64,000 nt of DNA from an uncultured Eubacteriales bacterium (GCA_949031345.1 CARNVA010000002.1:1-64000); one strand, 5' to 3'. Numbered from the stretch's first letter, positions 45,368 through 53,865 are shown. Notes: generated from the letters alone by a model not told the origin. Program-made: numbers and translations.

Positions 45368-46957
45368 ATGAGCAGTATAAGCATTCTATGCAACGCTGCT
45401 GTTACCGCCGGAGTTGTTAGCGGAGTAATTGCACTTATCGTCGGTGCAGTTCTTGGTATTTTAGTTTACAGCATTCTCACAAGCAAGAAATTGGGAAAAA
45501 GTAAATCGAATGCTGTTAAGATAATTGAAGAGGCGTACGCAGAAGCGAAAAGCATAAAAAAAGAATCACTTTTAGAAGCCAAAGAAGAGGCTCAAAAAAT
45601 TCGTGATGAAGCAAACAGTGAAGCAAAAGAAAGAAGAGGTGAAATTCAAAAACAAGAGGAGAGACTTGACCAAAGAGAAGAATATTTGGCAAAGAAAGAA
45701 ACCTTACTTGACAATAAAGGTTTGCAATTAGATAATGAAAAAGCAAATCTTGAAAATGAAAAATTATCTCTTGAAAACAAATTGAAAGAGCAGGATGAAA
45801 TTAAAATTCAAATGACAGAAAAGCTTGAGAAAATCTCAGGGCTTACAAAAAAAGAAGCAAAAGATATTCTCATTGAAAATATTACTGATGAAGCAAAGAA
45901 AGATGCCGGCATTCTTGTAAAGAAAATTGAGGATGACGCAAAAGAAAACGCCGACAAAATTGCCAGAAATATAGTTGTTGGCGCCATTCAAAAATGCGCT
46001 ACAGATCTTTCATCTGAAATTACAGTAACTTCTGTTGCCCTTCCAAATGACGAAATGAAGGGAAGAATTATTGGAAGAGAAGGTCGAAATATCAGAGCTA
46101 TTGAAAGCGTAACAGGTGTTGAATTGATTGTTGATGATACTCCAGAAACAATTACTATTTCAAGCTTTGACCCAGTAAGAAGGGAAATAGCTAGACTCAG
46201 CCTTGAAAAGCTGATTGTAGACGGAAGAATACATCCAACAAGAATTGAAGAGATTGTTGAAAAAGCAACACGCGATGTAGATAAGATTATTAAAGAAGCG
46301 GGCGAAAATGCTTGCAATGATGTTGGAATTTACAACCTTAATCCAGAGCTTGTAAAAGTGCTTGGAAGGTTGAAATACAGGACAAGTTATGGCCAAAATT
46401 GCCTTAAACATAGCATTGAGACTTCTGTAATTGCTGGTCTTTTAGCAACAGAGCTTGGCGCAAATGTTCAAATTGCAAAAAGAGGCGGCCTTCTTCATGA
46501 TATAGGAAAGGCTCTTGACCATGAAGTTGATGGAACACATGTTTCTATTGGTGTTGATTTAGCTAAAAAATATAAAGAATCAGAGGAAGTAATTCACTGC
46601 ATTCATGCACATCACGGAGAAGTTCCTTTTAATTCTGTTGAAGCAATCTTAGTGCAAGTTGCAGACGCTATCTCAAGTGCAAGACCTGGTGCAAGAAGAG
46701 AAAGTCTTGAAAATTATATAAAACGCCTAGAACAGCTTGAAGGAATTTGCAACGGCTTCAATGGAGTTGAAAAGTCTTATGCAATTCAAGCGGGCAGGGA
46801 AGTTCGCATAATTGTAAAACCTGACCAAATAAATGATAACAATGCATTGTTCCTTGCAAAAGAAATTTCAAAGAAAATTGAACAAGAAATGCAATATCCT
46901 GGACAAATTAAAGTCGTTGTCATAAGAGAAAAGCGCTTTACTGAAACAGCTAAATAA
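45368..46957 (+). CDS. rny: Ribonuclease Y
   Basis: 529-residue membrane-anchored endoribonuclease, the main decay-initiating RNase in many Bacillota. Order: N-terminal transmembrane helix (about 14-36), long Glu/Lys coiled coil to about 190, KH domain with [22 protein letters not shown] domain with [12 protein letters not shown] and HAHHGE, then the C-terminal domain. The start is ATG 45368 after AAAGGGG; an open frame 36 nt longer covers the promoter-proximal leader. Confidence 0.96.
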   Translation: MSSISILCNAAVTAGVVSGVIALIVGAVLGILVYSILTSKKLGKSKSNAVKIIEEAYAEAKSIKKESLLEAKEEAQKIRDEANSEAKERRGEIQKQEERLDQREEYLAKKETLLDNKGLQLDNEKANLENEKLSLENKLKEQDEIKIQMTEKLEKISGLTKKEAKDILIENITDEAKKDAGILVKKIEDDAKENADKIARNIVVGAIQKCATDLSSEITVTSVALPNDEMKGRIIGREGRNIRAIESVTGVELIVDDTPETITISSFDPVRREIARLSLEKLIVDGRIHPTRIEEIVEKATRDVDKIIKEAGENACNDVGIYNLNPELVKVLGRLKYRTSYGQNCLKHSIETSVIAGLLATELGANVQIAKRGGLLHDIGKALDHEVDGTHVSIGVDLAKKYKESEEVIHCIHAHHGEVPFNSVEAILVQVADAISSARPGARRESLENYIKRLEQLEGICNGFNGVEKSYAIQAGREVRIIVKPDQINDNNALFLAKEISKKIEQEMQYPGQIKVVVIREKRFTETAK

Positions 46958-46988
46958 ACTTTCAATTAAAACTTACTTAAAAAGAAAA

Positions 46989-47026
46989 AAAACTGGAAAT
47001 TGAAATCAATTAATTTCTAGTTTTTT
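46989..47026 (+). terminator. Intrinsic terminator after rny
   Basis: AAAACTGGAAATT (46989-47001) pairs with AATTTCTAGTTTT (one G-T pair), 10-nt loop, T run. Confidence 0.85.
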
Positions 47027-47046
47027 ATTTTAATCATTATCATTTA

Positions 47047-47076
47047 TTGTAATATTTTGAATTTTCAACTTATATA
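47047..47076 (+). promoter_or_regulatory. Promoter candidate for the small multidrug export gene
   Basis: TTGTAA (47047-47052) and TATATA (47071-47076), 18-nt spacer; 7 nt separate the -10 box from ATG 47084 and there is no ribosome binding site. Confidence 0.55.
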
Positions 47077-47083
47077 TTATAGT

Positions 47084-47686
47084 ATGAATTTTTTAGTAGA
47101 TTTCTTCTCAAATAATTTTGAAAATTGCGTTTGGTTGGCAATTATTTTAATAGCAATATGTCCAACCTTAGAAAGCAAAATTGCAATTCCGCTGGCCATG
47201 AATACAGACATTTGGGGGAACAATGCCTTACCTCCTGCAGCTGCTATGTTTTTATCCTTACTAGGCTCACTTTTGCCATGCTATTTAATCATGTTTATAG
47301 CTAGAAAGTTGAAAGGTAAGACCACCGGTTTTCTTACATCTAAGGTGATAAATCATTATTATAAGAAAACCTCTGTAATAGAGAGTAAAAAATCAAACAT
47401 TAAAAAGTATATAGCTCTTGCAGGTTTCGCATCAGTGCCTTTGCCACTCACTGGAGTTTGGGCGAGCAGTCTTATTGCAGGATTTTCTAACCTAGATTTA
47501 AAATATGCGTTCTTGTCTATCACTATAGGCTCAATAATATCAACAGCTGCAATAACACTTTTGTGTACACTGTTTACAAACTCTATATCATACATTCTCA
47601 TAATATCTTTAGTTATTATAATTACATTTTTATTTTTCGACTTATTTCTTACATTATTTAGAACAGCAAAAAAAGAAGCTGCTTAA
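47084..47686 (+). CDS. Small multi-drug export family membrane protein
   Basis: 200-residue polytopic membrane protein resembling the putative small multi-drug export family (PF06695). It has about five hydrophobic segments, with the characteristic CPTLESKIAIPLAMN near the N-terminus and FASVPLPLTGVWASSLIAGF in the middle, which resemble DedA-like re-entrant loops. The start ATG 47084 has no ribosome binding site and lies just after a promoter. The substrate is unknown; the family name is historic. It faces the PadR-like gene tail to tail. Confidence 0.8.
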   Translation: MNFLVDFFSNNFENCVWLAIILIAICPTLESKIAIPLAMNTDIWGNNALPPAAAMFLSLLGSLLPCYLIMFIARKLKGKTTGFLTSKVINHYYKKTSVIESKKSNIKKYIALAGFASVPLPLTGVWASSLIAGFSNLDLKYAFLSITIGSIISTAAITLLCTLFTNSISYILIISLVIIITFLFFDLFLTLFRTAKKEAA

Positions 47687-47702
47687 ATTCAGCTTCTTTT
47701 TT
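47671..47702. terminator. Bidirectional terminator at the convergent junction
   Basis: AAAAGAAGCTG (47671-47681) and CAGCTTCTTTT (47690-47700) around an 8-nt loop, with T-rich tail on the plus strand and A/T tail on the minus strand. It overlaps the last codons of the plus-strand gene. Confidence 0.8.
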
Positions 47703-47732
47703 ATAATTTATTTTTAAACTTTCAAAATTGTT

Positions 47733-49727
47733 TTATTTCCAATATTTTACAAGCACAATTCTTTTAAAATAATATCTGAATGGAATTAAAACAAAAGCTA
47801 AAACCAATGGCAAAATTAAAGAAGTTGCAAACAAACTAAATTCTTTTGTTGCAATGCCGCAAATTAAATTTAAGCCTACTACAATACATGAAACTAAGAA
47901 ATAGAAACACCATATCTTCCATTGTGGACTTAATTTTGAAGGGAGCCAACTTGTATAAGTTTTATAGTTATACGCCTTTAAAGCAACATCAAAAATAAGT
48001 AAGGCTGGCAAAAGTATAAACATAAAATTCGTATTTGCGTTAAGCATGCCTGTTTTTAAAAATATTACATACAACAATGTAGAGCAGAGCAGTGAAATTA
48101 AAAGTGTAGATATGCTTATAGCAAGATAAATCAAATTTGTGTTATGTTTTTTACTCTCTGCCGATTTATGATATACATTAAATGAAATGCTTTGACTTTC
48201 ATAGAAATCTTTCAAATCATTGTAATCATAAATAGCATCTGGCCTCGCTTCAACTGAAGCGCTATCCTTCGTTTTAGAATAAAGTCTATTTAATATTTCT
48301 CTATGTGATGGATCAACATTAGTATCCCTTTTTGGTGCAGGTAATCTTGTATCTTTAGTATTTTCAGAAACTATTTTAATTCTAGGTGGAGCAATCTTTT
48401 TAGCCTGTCCCACATCGTCAGGGGTTAAATGTCCAGTTACAAGCACTGCATCATCTTTAACTTCCTTTTTCTCTTCTTTTAAAGGCTTTTTCTCCTCTGA
48501 TTTTGTCACAAGACTGTTTAAATTGCTTCTAGTCTCAAAGTTTATATTGTTATAAATATATCTATTTTTGTTTTCAAGCAAAGAATTTTTAAACTCTTCT
48601 ATATTTGCTTTTTTCTTTTCATTTGCAATAGGAAGGGGTTCAGTTGCCGCAATAGAAATTTGATCTTCAGCAAAACTGCGTTTTCTTTTAATTTTGTTTA
48701 TGTCTTTTGATATATCAAACAGTCTTTTGTTATATTCATCAACATTTTCATTTGGTAAAAATACTGCATCATCTTGTTTTACAGAAATTTCGCTTTTTGA
48801 ATTTTCATCATTTGTGTCAATTTCGACTTCAGACATAGAAAATGATTTATTTGCTATAATTATTTCTTCATCAATATTCTGATCTTTCTCTTCAACTTCT
48901 TCTCTTATTAAAAACCTTGCGTCATCAAAGCGTTGCTCATTTTCATGATTATCATCAGACTGGGCAGGGGAAGCTTCTTTCAAAATATTTTCACTGTTTA
49001 CAACATTAGTTTGTGTTAATTCTATAGTTTCTGTTTCTTTGTTAAAATCAGAATTATCAATCGTTTCATCATGTCTTGCCTGAGCATCTGAATTAGTATT
49101 AAATACCTCATTATTTGCCTGTAACTCGTTTTCAGAAGCAATTTCATCAACAGTTTTTACAGCATTGTTAGAAGCTTGAGTGTATATTTCATCTGATTTT
49201 TGTTCTTCTTCAAGTGAAGAAAAATCAAAGAAATCATCTTGCTCTTCATTTTCAAATTCATTTATGTTATCATTTTTATTTTCACTGCTTTCAAGAGTTT
49301 GACTTTCATTATGTAAGTTCACTGAATTTAATGATTGACCTTGTACTTCAGTAATCACAGCAGTGACTTCTTTATCATAAGAATTTAAAAAATTATCTGA
49401 AACAACATCTATGTCATTGAAATCTCTAAATACATCAATATTATTATAATCAAAATATGCCTTCAATTCTTGATAAAAGCCTCGTCCTTTGTCTGTAAGC
49501 GAGTAGTATTTTCTATTTGGACCAAAATCACTACTTTGAAGATATGAAGAAACATAACCTTGCTTTTCCATTCTAGTAAGATTTGAATATACACTTGGCT
49601 TTTTTAAATTTATCTTTCCATTACTGCGAGAAGATATTTCACTTATGATATCAAGACCATAAAAATCTCTATCTTGTAAGCAGGTGAGTATTAAATAAGA
49701 CAGTTGTCCTTTTGCGTAAAGTTCCAT
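47733..49727 (-). CDS. PadR-like winged-helix regulator fused to a C-terminal membrane domain
   Basis: 664-residue protein with an unusual layout. Residues 1-105 are a PadR-type winged helix (GQLSYLILTCLQDRDFYGLDI, KKPSVYSNLTRMEKQGYV, YYSLTDKGRGFY). Residues about 110-400 are an acidic Asn/Glu/Asp-rich disordered linker; a more basic region follows to about 519, including the ordered-looking SHREILNRLYSKTKD and the YDYNDLKDFYES stretch. Four transmembrane helices lie at about 532-557, 567-587, 605-626 and 631-651. Start ATG 49727 after GAGG; its promoter is directly upstream. Likely a membrane-tethered transcription factor. Usual PadR proteins are 100-190 residues and soluble. Targets and ligand unknown. 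Confidence 0.85.
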   Translation of the reverse strand: MELYAKGQLSYLILTCLQDRDFYGLDIISEISSRSNGKINLKKPSVYSNLTRMEKQGYVSSYLQSSDFGPNRKYYSLTDKGRGFYQELKAYFDYNNIDVFRDFNDIDVVSDNFLNSYDKEVTAVITEVQGQSLNSVNLHNESQTLESSENKNDNINEFENEEQDDFFDFSSLEEEQKSDEIYTQASNNAVKTVDEIASENELQANNEVFNTNSDAQARHDETIDNSDFNKETETIELTQTNVVNSENILKEASPAQSDDNHENEQRFDDARFLIREEVEEKDQNIDEEIIIANKSFSMSEVEIDTNDENSKSEISVKQDDAVFLPNENVDEYNKRLFDISKDINKIKRKRSFAEDQISIAATEPLPIANEKKKANIEEFKNSLLENKNRYIYNNINFETRSNLNSLVTKSEEKKPLKEEKKEVKDDAVLVTGHLTPDDVGQAKKIAPPRIKIVSENTKDTRLPAPKRDTNVDPSHREILNRLYSKTKDSASVEARPDAIYDYNDLKDFYESQSISFNVYHKSAESKKHNTNLIYLAISISTLLISLLCSTLLYVIFLKTGMLNANTNFMFILLPALLIFDVALKAYNYKTYTSWLPSKLSPQWKIWCFYFLVSCIVVGLNLICGIATKEFSLFATSLILPLVLAFVLIPFRYYFKRIVLVKYWK

Positions 49728-49742
49728 TTTTACCTCATAATG

Positions 49743-49771
49743 ATTATAAATCAAGTTAAACTCTAAGTCAA
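49743..49771 (-). promoter_or_regulatory. Promoter for the PadR-like membrane regulator
   Basis: Minus strand: TTGACT (49766-49771) and TATAAT (49743-49748), 17-nt spacer. Predicted leader is about 9 nt, beginning at the GAGG ribosome binding site. Confidence 0.85.
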
Positions 49772-49804
49772 CAATTTTTTAGTAAAATTTTGCAACTAGT
49801 ATGC

Positions 49805-49816
49805 ATAACATAATAG
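49805..49816. repeat. ATAACATAATAG motif, copy 1
   Basis: Exact 12-mer that recurs at 53866-53877 and, inverted, at 53891-53902; its core CATAATAG also occurs at 49976-49982 region and 53919. In dif sites the XerD arm contains a similar TTATGTTA core (reverse complement TAACATAA). Confidence 0.4.
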
Positions 49817-49922
49817 TGCAGAAAACAGGGGATAAAAAAGATCAAAAAAGATCAATATTATAAAATCAAATAGTGTAGTTTAATAATAATGGGTTAAAAA
49901 TGAAAATACTAAAGATTAAAAT

Positions 49923-49956
49923 AAAAAAATGAGGGTGATTTACCTCAATTTTTTTA
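49923..49956. terminator. Terminator-like hairpin downstream of the 50231 gene, bidirectional
   Basis: TGAGG (49930-49934) pairs with CCTCA (49943-49947), flanked by seven A and a run of T, so both strands have T tails. It lies 275 nt beyond the minus-strand gene. The gap 49772-50230 holds no gene, only this hairpin and the repeats listed. Confidence 0.6.
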
Positions 49957-50042
49957 GATGATTTAAACAATTGTCATAATAGTGGATAGAAATAAAGCAA
50001 ATTATATCAATTTTGAATAGATTTATCAAAAGGGCAACACTC

Positions 50043-50082
50043 GCTATCTCTGCGTAAAAGGCAAGTTTTACGCAGAGATAGC
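50043..50082. repeat. Perfect 17-bp inverted repeat with 6-nt spacer
   Basis: Arm GCTATCTCTGCGTAAAA (50043-50059), spacer GGCAAG, and the exact reverse-complement arm (50066-50082). No T run flanks it on either strand, so it does not look like a terminator. Two inverted arms around a 6-nt asymmetric centre is the layout of tyrosine recombinase core sites. One arm recurs exactly at 52607-52623, 45 nt before a tyrosine recombinase gene, and 15 of 16 positions recur at 63793-63808. Confidence 0.9.
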
Positions 50083-50146
50083 CACATACTACCATTTAAA
50101 CATAAGCTATTTTGTTATTTTTTTATAATTTTTATTTTTCTTATAA

Positions 50147-50164
50147 TATGCAAATATATGCATA
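50147..50164. promoter_or_regulatory. ARG-box-like palindrome
   Basis: TATGCAAATATATGCATA matches 17 of 18 positions of the ArgR operator pattern TNTGNATWWWWATNCANA. It lies between the inverted repeat and the 3' end of the minus-strand gene at 50231, with no obvious promoter use. Confidence 0.35.
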
Positions 50165-50230
50165 GTTTTTCATTTAACAATATATAAAATGATTTTACCA
50201 GTTTATATTATATTTAGCAATTTTTTACAA

Positions 50231-51190
50231 TCAAATTGAATTTAACATTTTATTAAATTCGATTCCGCTGTTGCCGCAAACTTTATCTTCACTTATAAGT
50301 TTGTTTATATCATTTATTGATCTTATATAACGAATTGATTTTATCCTTAAATAATTTACAATTTTGACATAAACCTTATAAATATCTTCGCCTTGAAACA
50401 ATTCACTCGGTACAAAGCAAAGCACTGATTCGATATACACTTGATTTGGCATGTGACCATTTATATTGAAATAAAGTGTGTTGAATATCTTTAAAATTTT
50501 AGTAAAATTATCACCAGTTTCTTTCAATTTTTTGCTTACATGCTCAATTCTTGAATTTATATTTATTTTGGTAAATCCCCTTTTATTCGCTGAAAAATAT
50601 TTAAAACATTCTTCGCTGTAGCTTACCAAATAAATAATAATTTCTGTTGTAGAGCCAAAATCATCTCTTCCAAAAATCTGCAATCTGCTGTCTTTCAAGC
50701 TTACGAGAGAAGTTTCAGATAAAAACGAACAAAAACTGGTCTGCATATCTTCAGCCAAATTATAAATTGAATACTTGCTTGGATCAAATTTAAGATTATT
50801 TAAATCCATACTCTCAAGCTCTTTTTTCTTTCTTCGGCGACTTTTTCTTCGTCTTTTAAATAATTTTCTATTTGACCATGCAAATTTAAAGCGTTCTTTC
50901 AAGTTTCTCCAGAAATTCAGCTTTTTGGTTGTGTTTAATTCAAGCTGAGCATTCTCAATTCCAAGAAGATAAATACATTTAGAATTGTCGACAAAAGAGT
51001 TATTCAACAACTCATTTACAGGTTGAAGTGTCACATTTTTTAAATTTATATAAGAGACCTTCTTTGATAATGCGTCTACAGACTGTGCAACAAGACTATT
51101 CACTAGTTTCTCAATATTTCTTACAAACTTTTTCTTGTCTTGTTTTACAATTGACATTACCAAATCTCTGTTTACTATAATATTTGACAT
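50231..51190 (-). CDS. Unknown protein coupled to serS
   Basis: 319-residue soluble protein, family not recognised. The first 90 residues are mixed alpha/beta (IVNRDLVMSIVKQDKKKFVRN), residues about 105-125 hold a very basic patch (RKLFKRRRKSRRRKKKE), and the rest is mostly helical with Tyr/Lys/Ile-rich segments (IVNYLRIKSIRYIRSINDIN). No transmembrane helix or catalytic motif is obvious. Its ATG follows the serS stop codon with no gap, and AAAGGAAAA in the serS end acts as ribosome binding site, so the two are translated together. The basic patch suggests nucleic-acid binding; that is inference. Confidence 0.75.
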   Translation of the reverse strand: MSNIIVNRDLVMSIVKQDKKKFVRNIEKLVNSLVAQSVDALSKKVSYINLKNVTLQPVNELLNNSFVDNSKCIYLLGIENAQLELNTTKKLNFWRNLKERFKFAWSNRKLFKRRRKSRRRKKKELESMDLNNLKFDPSKYSIYNLAEDMQTSFCSFLSETSLVSLKDSRLQIFGRDDFGSTTEIIIYLVSYSEECFKYFSANKRGFTKININSRIEHVSKKLKETGDNFTKILKIFNTLYFNINGHMPNQVYIESVLCFVPSELFQGEDIYKVYVKIVNYLRIKSIRYIRSINDINKLISEDKVCGNSGIEFNKMLNSI

Positions 51191-52489
51191 TTATTTTCCT
51201 TTTTTGCTTGGTTGAATCTTCTCTTTGCCGCCCATATAACCTCTTAAAGCCACTGGAATATTTACACTTCCATCTTCATTTAAGTTGTTTTCAAGGAAAG
51301 CAATCAACATTCTTGGAGGTGCCACAACTGTATTATTTAATGTATGTGCAAGTTTTGTTCCATCAGCTGATTTATATTTAATGCCAAGACGCCTTGCTTG
51401 AGCATCAGATAAATTTGAACATGAGCCAAGCTCTCCAAAATAACGATTTTGTCTTGGGCTCCACGCGTTCAAGTCGCAAGATTTAACTTTTAAATCAGCA
51501 AGATCTCCGCTGCAGCATTCCATAACTTCATGTGGAATATCCAAACTTTTAAAGAAATCTGAAGATATCTTCCACATTTTATTATACCAATCCATTGATT
51601 CTTCTGGCTTGCAAATTACAATCATTTCTTGTTTTTCAAATTGATGAACACGATAAATTCCGCGTTCTTCAATTCCATGCGCTCCAACTTCTTTTCTAAA
51701 ACATGGTGAATATGATGTAAGACACAATGGCAAATCTTCTTCTTTTATAATTGTCTCTTTAAAGCGGCCTATCATAGAGTGCTCACTTGTTCCAATCAAA
51801 TATAAATCTTCGCCTTCGATTTTATACATCATATTTTCCATTTCTTCAAAGCTCATAACGCCATTGACAACATCACTTCTTATCATAAATGGTGGAATGC
51901 AATATGTGAAACCTCTATCAATCATAAAATCTCTTGCATACGAAAGAATTGCAGAATGAAGTCTTGCAATATCTCCAGTCAAATAATAAAAACCATTTCC
52001 ACTTGTTCTTCTTGCACTGTCAAGATCAAGCCCGTTTAAGTTTTCTAAGATATCTGCATGATAAGGTATTTCATATTGTGGGACTTTTGCCTCTCCAACA
52101 GTCAAGCGCTGAACATTTTCACTGTCATCTTTTCCAACAGGGACATCATCTGCAATGATATTTGGAATTAAATACATAAGCTTTTTAAGTTGCAAAGAAA
52201 GCTCACCTTCTTCCTTTTCAATTTCAATTATCCTGTTGTTGTTTTTTACAACTTGCTCTTTTATTAAATTCGCTTCATCAGCCTTTTTTTCACGCATTAA
52301 CGAGCCAATTTGACTGCTTAAAGTATTTCTTTGCGAACGAAGATCATCACCTTCTCTTTTTAATGCTCTCACCTTTTGATCAAGATCAAGAACTTTGTCC
52401 ACATATTCAAGTTTATGGTCTTGAAATTTTTTCTTAATATTTTCTTTTACAAGCTCTGGGTTTGTTCTTATTAAATTTATGTCAATCAT
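51191..52489 (-). CDS. serS: Seryl-tRNA synthetase
   Basis: 432-residue class II synthetase for tRNA-Ser. N-terminal coiled-coil arm (residues about 30-105), motif 2 FRKEVGAHGIEERGIYRVHQF split over two strands, and motif 3 TLNNTVVAPPRMLIAFLENN. Ends in a short basic tail (QPSKKGK). GGAGG precedes the ATG. It has its own promoter and, unlike thrS and pheST here, no T-box. Confidence 0.96.
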   Translation of the reverse strand: MIDINLIRTNPELVKENIKKKFQDHKLEYVDKVLDLDQKVRALKREGDDLRSQRNTLSSQIGSLMREKKADEANLIKEQVVKNNNRIIEIEKEEGELSLQLKKLMYLIPNIIADDVPVGKDDSENVQRLTVGEAKVPQYEIPYHADILENLNGLDLDSARRTSGNGFYYLTGDIARLHSAILSYARDFMIDRGFTYCIPPFMIRSDVVNGVMSFEEMENMMYKIEGEDLYLIGTSEHSMIGRFKETIIKEEDLPLCLTSYSPCFRKEVGAHGIEERGIYRVHQFEKQEMIVICKPEESMDWYNKMWKISSDFFKSLDIPHEVMECCSGDLADLKVKSCDLNAWSPRQNRYFGELGSCSNLSDAQARRLGIKYKSADGTKLAHTLNNTVVAPPRMLIAFLENNLNEDGSVNIPVALRGYMGGKEKIQPSKKGK

Positions 52490-52511
52490 ATTTCCTCCAA
52501 TTATTTTAATT

Positions 52512-52540
52512 ATTATAACGCTTTATTTGAATTTAGTCAA
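52512..52540 (-). promoter_or_regulatory. Promoter for serS
   Basis: Minus strand: TTGACT (52535-52540) and TATAAT (52512-52517), 17-nt spacer; leader of about 16 nt, too short for a T-box. Confidence 0.88.
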
Positions 52541-52606
52541 ATAAATGAAAGCTTTGATGCCGTTTGTATAATGATTTTTAATTCAAATTATTACCAAAAA
52601 ATAAAA

Positions 52607-52623
52607 TTTTACGCAGAGATAGC
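52607..52623 (+). repeat. Second copy of the 17-nt arm, next to the recombinase
   Basis: TTTTACGCAGAGATAGC, identical to the right arm of the inverted repeat at 50066-50082 and inverted relative to its left arm. It lies 45 nt before the recombinase ATG and 9 nt before its -35 box. Confidence 0.85.
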
Positions 52624-52631
52624 TTAAAAAG

Positions 52632-52660
52632 TTGATTTATTTTTTATTTTATTATAAAAT
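52632..52660 (+). promoter_or_regulatory. Promoter for the recombinase, predicting a leaderless mRNA
   Basis: TTGATT (52632-52637) and TAAAAT (52655-52660), 17-nt spacer; 7 nt separate the -10 box from ATG 52668, with no ribosome binding site. Confidence 0.65.
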
Positions 52661-52667
52661 AAAAAGT

Positions 52668-53705
52668 ATGAAAAACAACAATTATTATCAAAAACGAGAT
52701 TTACAAAACAGATTAAAAATGGCAAAATATACAGAGCGTTTGCCAGAATTTTGCTTAGACTTTTTTATAGGAATTGAAAATAATACATCTTCTTTGACTA
52801 GATATAATTATTCAATGGATTTGTTTATATTTTTTAAATTTATTTCAGATTTTGTATTTAATAAAAACATTGAAGAAATCACTTTGGACGACATAAATTC
52901 AATTAAAACAAGACATATCGAGCAATATTTGTCCTCACTTTCATATTATGAGCTTGACGGAAAAGAATATAAGAATGACGAACGCGGAAAAGCAAGAAAA
53001 CTTGCATCATTAAGGTCATTTTTTAAGTATCTTTTTAATCATGATTTAATTAAATCAAATGTAGCAAGTAAAATCGAAACTCCAAAACTACACAATAAAG
53101 AAATTATACGCTTAGAAAGAGAAGAAGTCTCTCGTCTTATGAATGTAGTTGAAAATCCAACTGATTTCACAAAAAGACAACAAAGTTATAACAAGAACAC
53201 TTTTGAACGAGACAATGCAATAATAACCCTTTTTTTAGGGACTGGCATAAGAATTTCAGAGCTTGTAGGACTCAATCTTGAAAGCTTTGATTTTACTCAA
53301 AATGCCTTTTTAGTGACACGAAAAGGCGGAAATCAAACAACTTTATATTTTTCAAATGAAGTCGCAATGGCATTAAAAACTTGGCTTGAAAAAAGAGCAA
53401 CGCTAGAGCTTTCCGATGATGAACATGCTATGTTTATTTCACTGCAAAAAAAGAGAATTTCAACAAGAGCCGTTGAGGATTTGGTTAAAAAATTTGCTAT
53501 TCAAGCCTCACCATTAAAAAAAATCTCCCCTCATAAATTAAGAAGCACATTTGGCACAAATCTTTATAAGCAAACAAAAGATATCTACATAGTTGCGGAT
53601 ATCCTTGGCCATAAAGATGTAAATACAACCAAAAAACATTATGCTGCTATTGATGAAGACATGAGAAAAAGCGTATCCAAAAATGTTGTTGTAAATTCAG
53701 ATTAA
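52668..53705 (+). CDS. Tyrosine recombinase, XerS/XerC/XerD-like
   Basis: 345-residue tyrosine recombinase. N-terminal core-binding domain (about 25-130), catalytic domain from about 145 with all active-site residues: R195 (GTGIRISE), K219 (TRKGG), H289/R292 (HKLR), H315 (LGHKD) and Y325 (KKHYAAI). The length exceeds XerC/XerD (about 300) and is nearer the single-recombinase XerS (about 356), which resolves chromosome dimers at a site beside its own gene. Here a matching repeat arm lies 45 nt upstream. No phage or element genes surround it. Start ATG 52668. Confidence 0.88.
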   Translation: MKNNNYYQKRDLQNRLKMAKYTERLPEFCLDFFIGIENNTSSLTRYNYSMDLFIFFKFISDFVFNKNIEEITLDDINSIKTRHIEQYLSSLSYYELDGKEYKNDERGKARKLASLRSFFKYLFNHDLIKSNVASKIETPKLHNKEIIRLEREEVSRLMNVVENPTDFTKRQQSYNKNTFERDNAIITLFLGTGIRISELVGLNLESFDFTQNAFLVTRKGGNQTTLYFSNEVAMALKTWLEKRATLELSDDEHAMFISLQKKRISTRAVEDLVKKFAIQASPLKKISPHKLRSTFGTNLYKQTKDIYIVADILGHKDVNTTKKHYAAIDEDMRKSVSKNVVVNSD

Positions 53706-53724
53706 AATTTTTTAAAAATTTGTG

Positions 53725-53730
53725 TATAAT
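53725..53730 (+). promoter_or_regulatory. -10 box of a putative small RNA
   Basis: TATAAT at 53725-53730. The region 17 nt upstream is A/T-rich with no good -35 match, so the promoter is tentative. Confidence 0.4.
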
Positions 53731-53736
53731 ATTGGG

Positions 53737-53828
53737 TTATCTGCATAAGATAATAATGTGAAGGAGATATGCTTCACATGATACGGAAAGAAGCTGTAAT
53801 ATAGGATCTTTATATTAAGCTTCTTTTT
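53737..53828 (+). ncRNA. Candidate small RNA with three hairpins
   Basis: A TATAAT box is followed by about 90 nt that fold into three hairpins: TTATCT/AGATAA (5-nt loop), GTGAAG/CTTCAC (loop GAGATATG), and the terminator AGAAGCT/AGCTTCT with inner TAATATA/TATATTA. No start codon with good reading frame is enclosed. The segment between hairpins 2 and 3 reads ATGATACGGAAAG. No known RNA family is recognised. It lies between the recombinase and spoIVB. Confidence 0.45.
53789..53828 (+). terminator. Terminator of the small RNA / recombinase transcript
   Basis: AGAAGCT (53789-53795) pairs with AGCTTCT (53818-53824); inner stem TAATATA/TATATTA; then TTTTT. Confidence 0.8.
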
Positions 53829-53865
53829 GTTTTTTCTTATATTTTTGTAAAAAAGTTATAATTCA

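Noticed and set aside
50043..50082. Reading the 17-bp inverted repeat as a transcription terminator
   Set aside because: No T run on either strand; a separate hairpin with T runs lies at 49923-49956.
52607..52623. Adapter or vector contamination as the source of the repeated ACGCAGAG sequence
   Set aside because: Only 8 nt match a common cDNA adapter core; copies sit in different orientations within continuous, gene-consistent sequence, one as a degenerate form in a T-box.
52668..53705. Recombinase as a prophage or mobile-element integrase
   Set aside because: No phage, conjugation or toxin genes nearby, no tRNA attachment site, and composition like its neighbours. Not excluded, but a housekeeping Xer role fits better.
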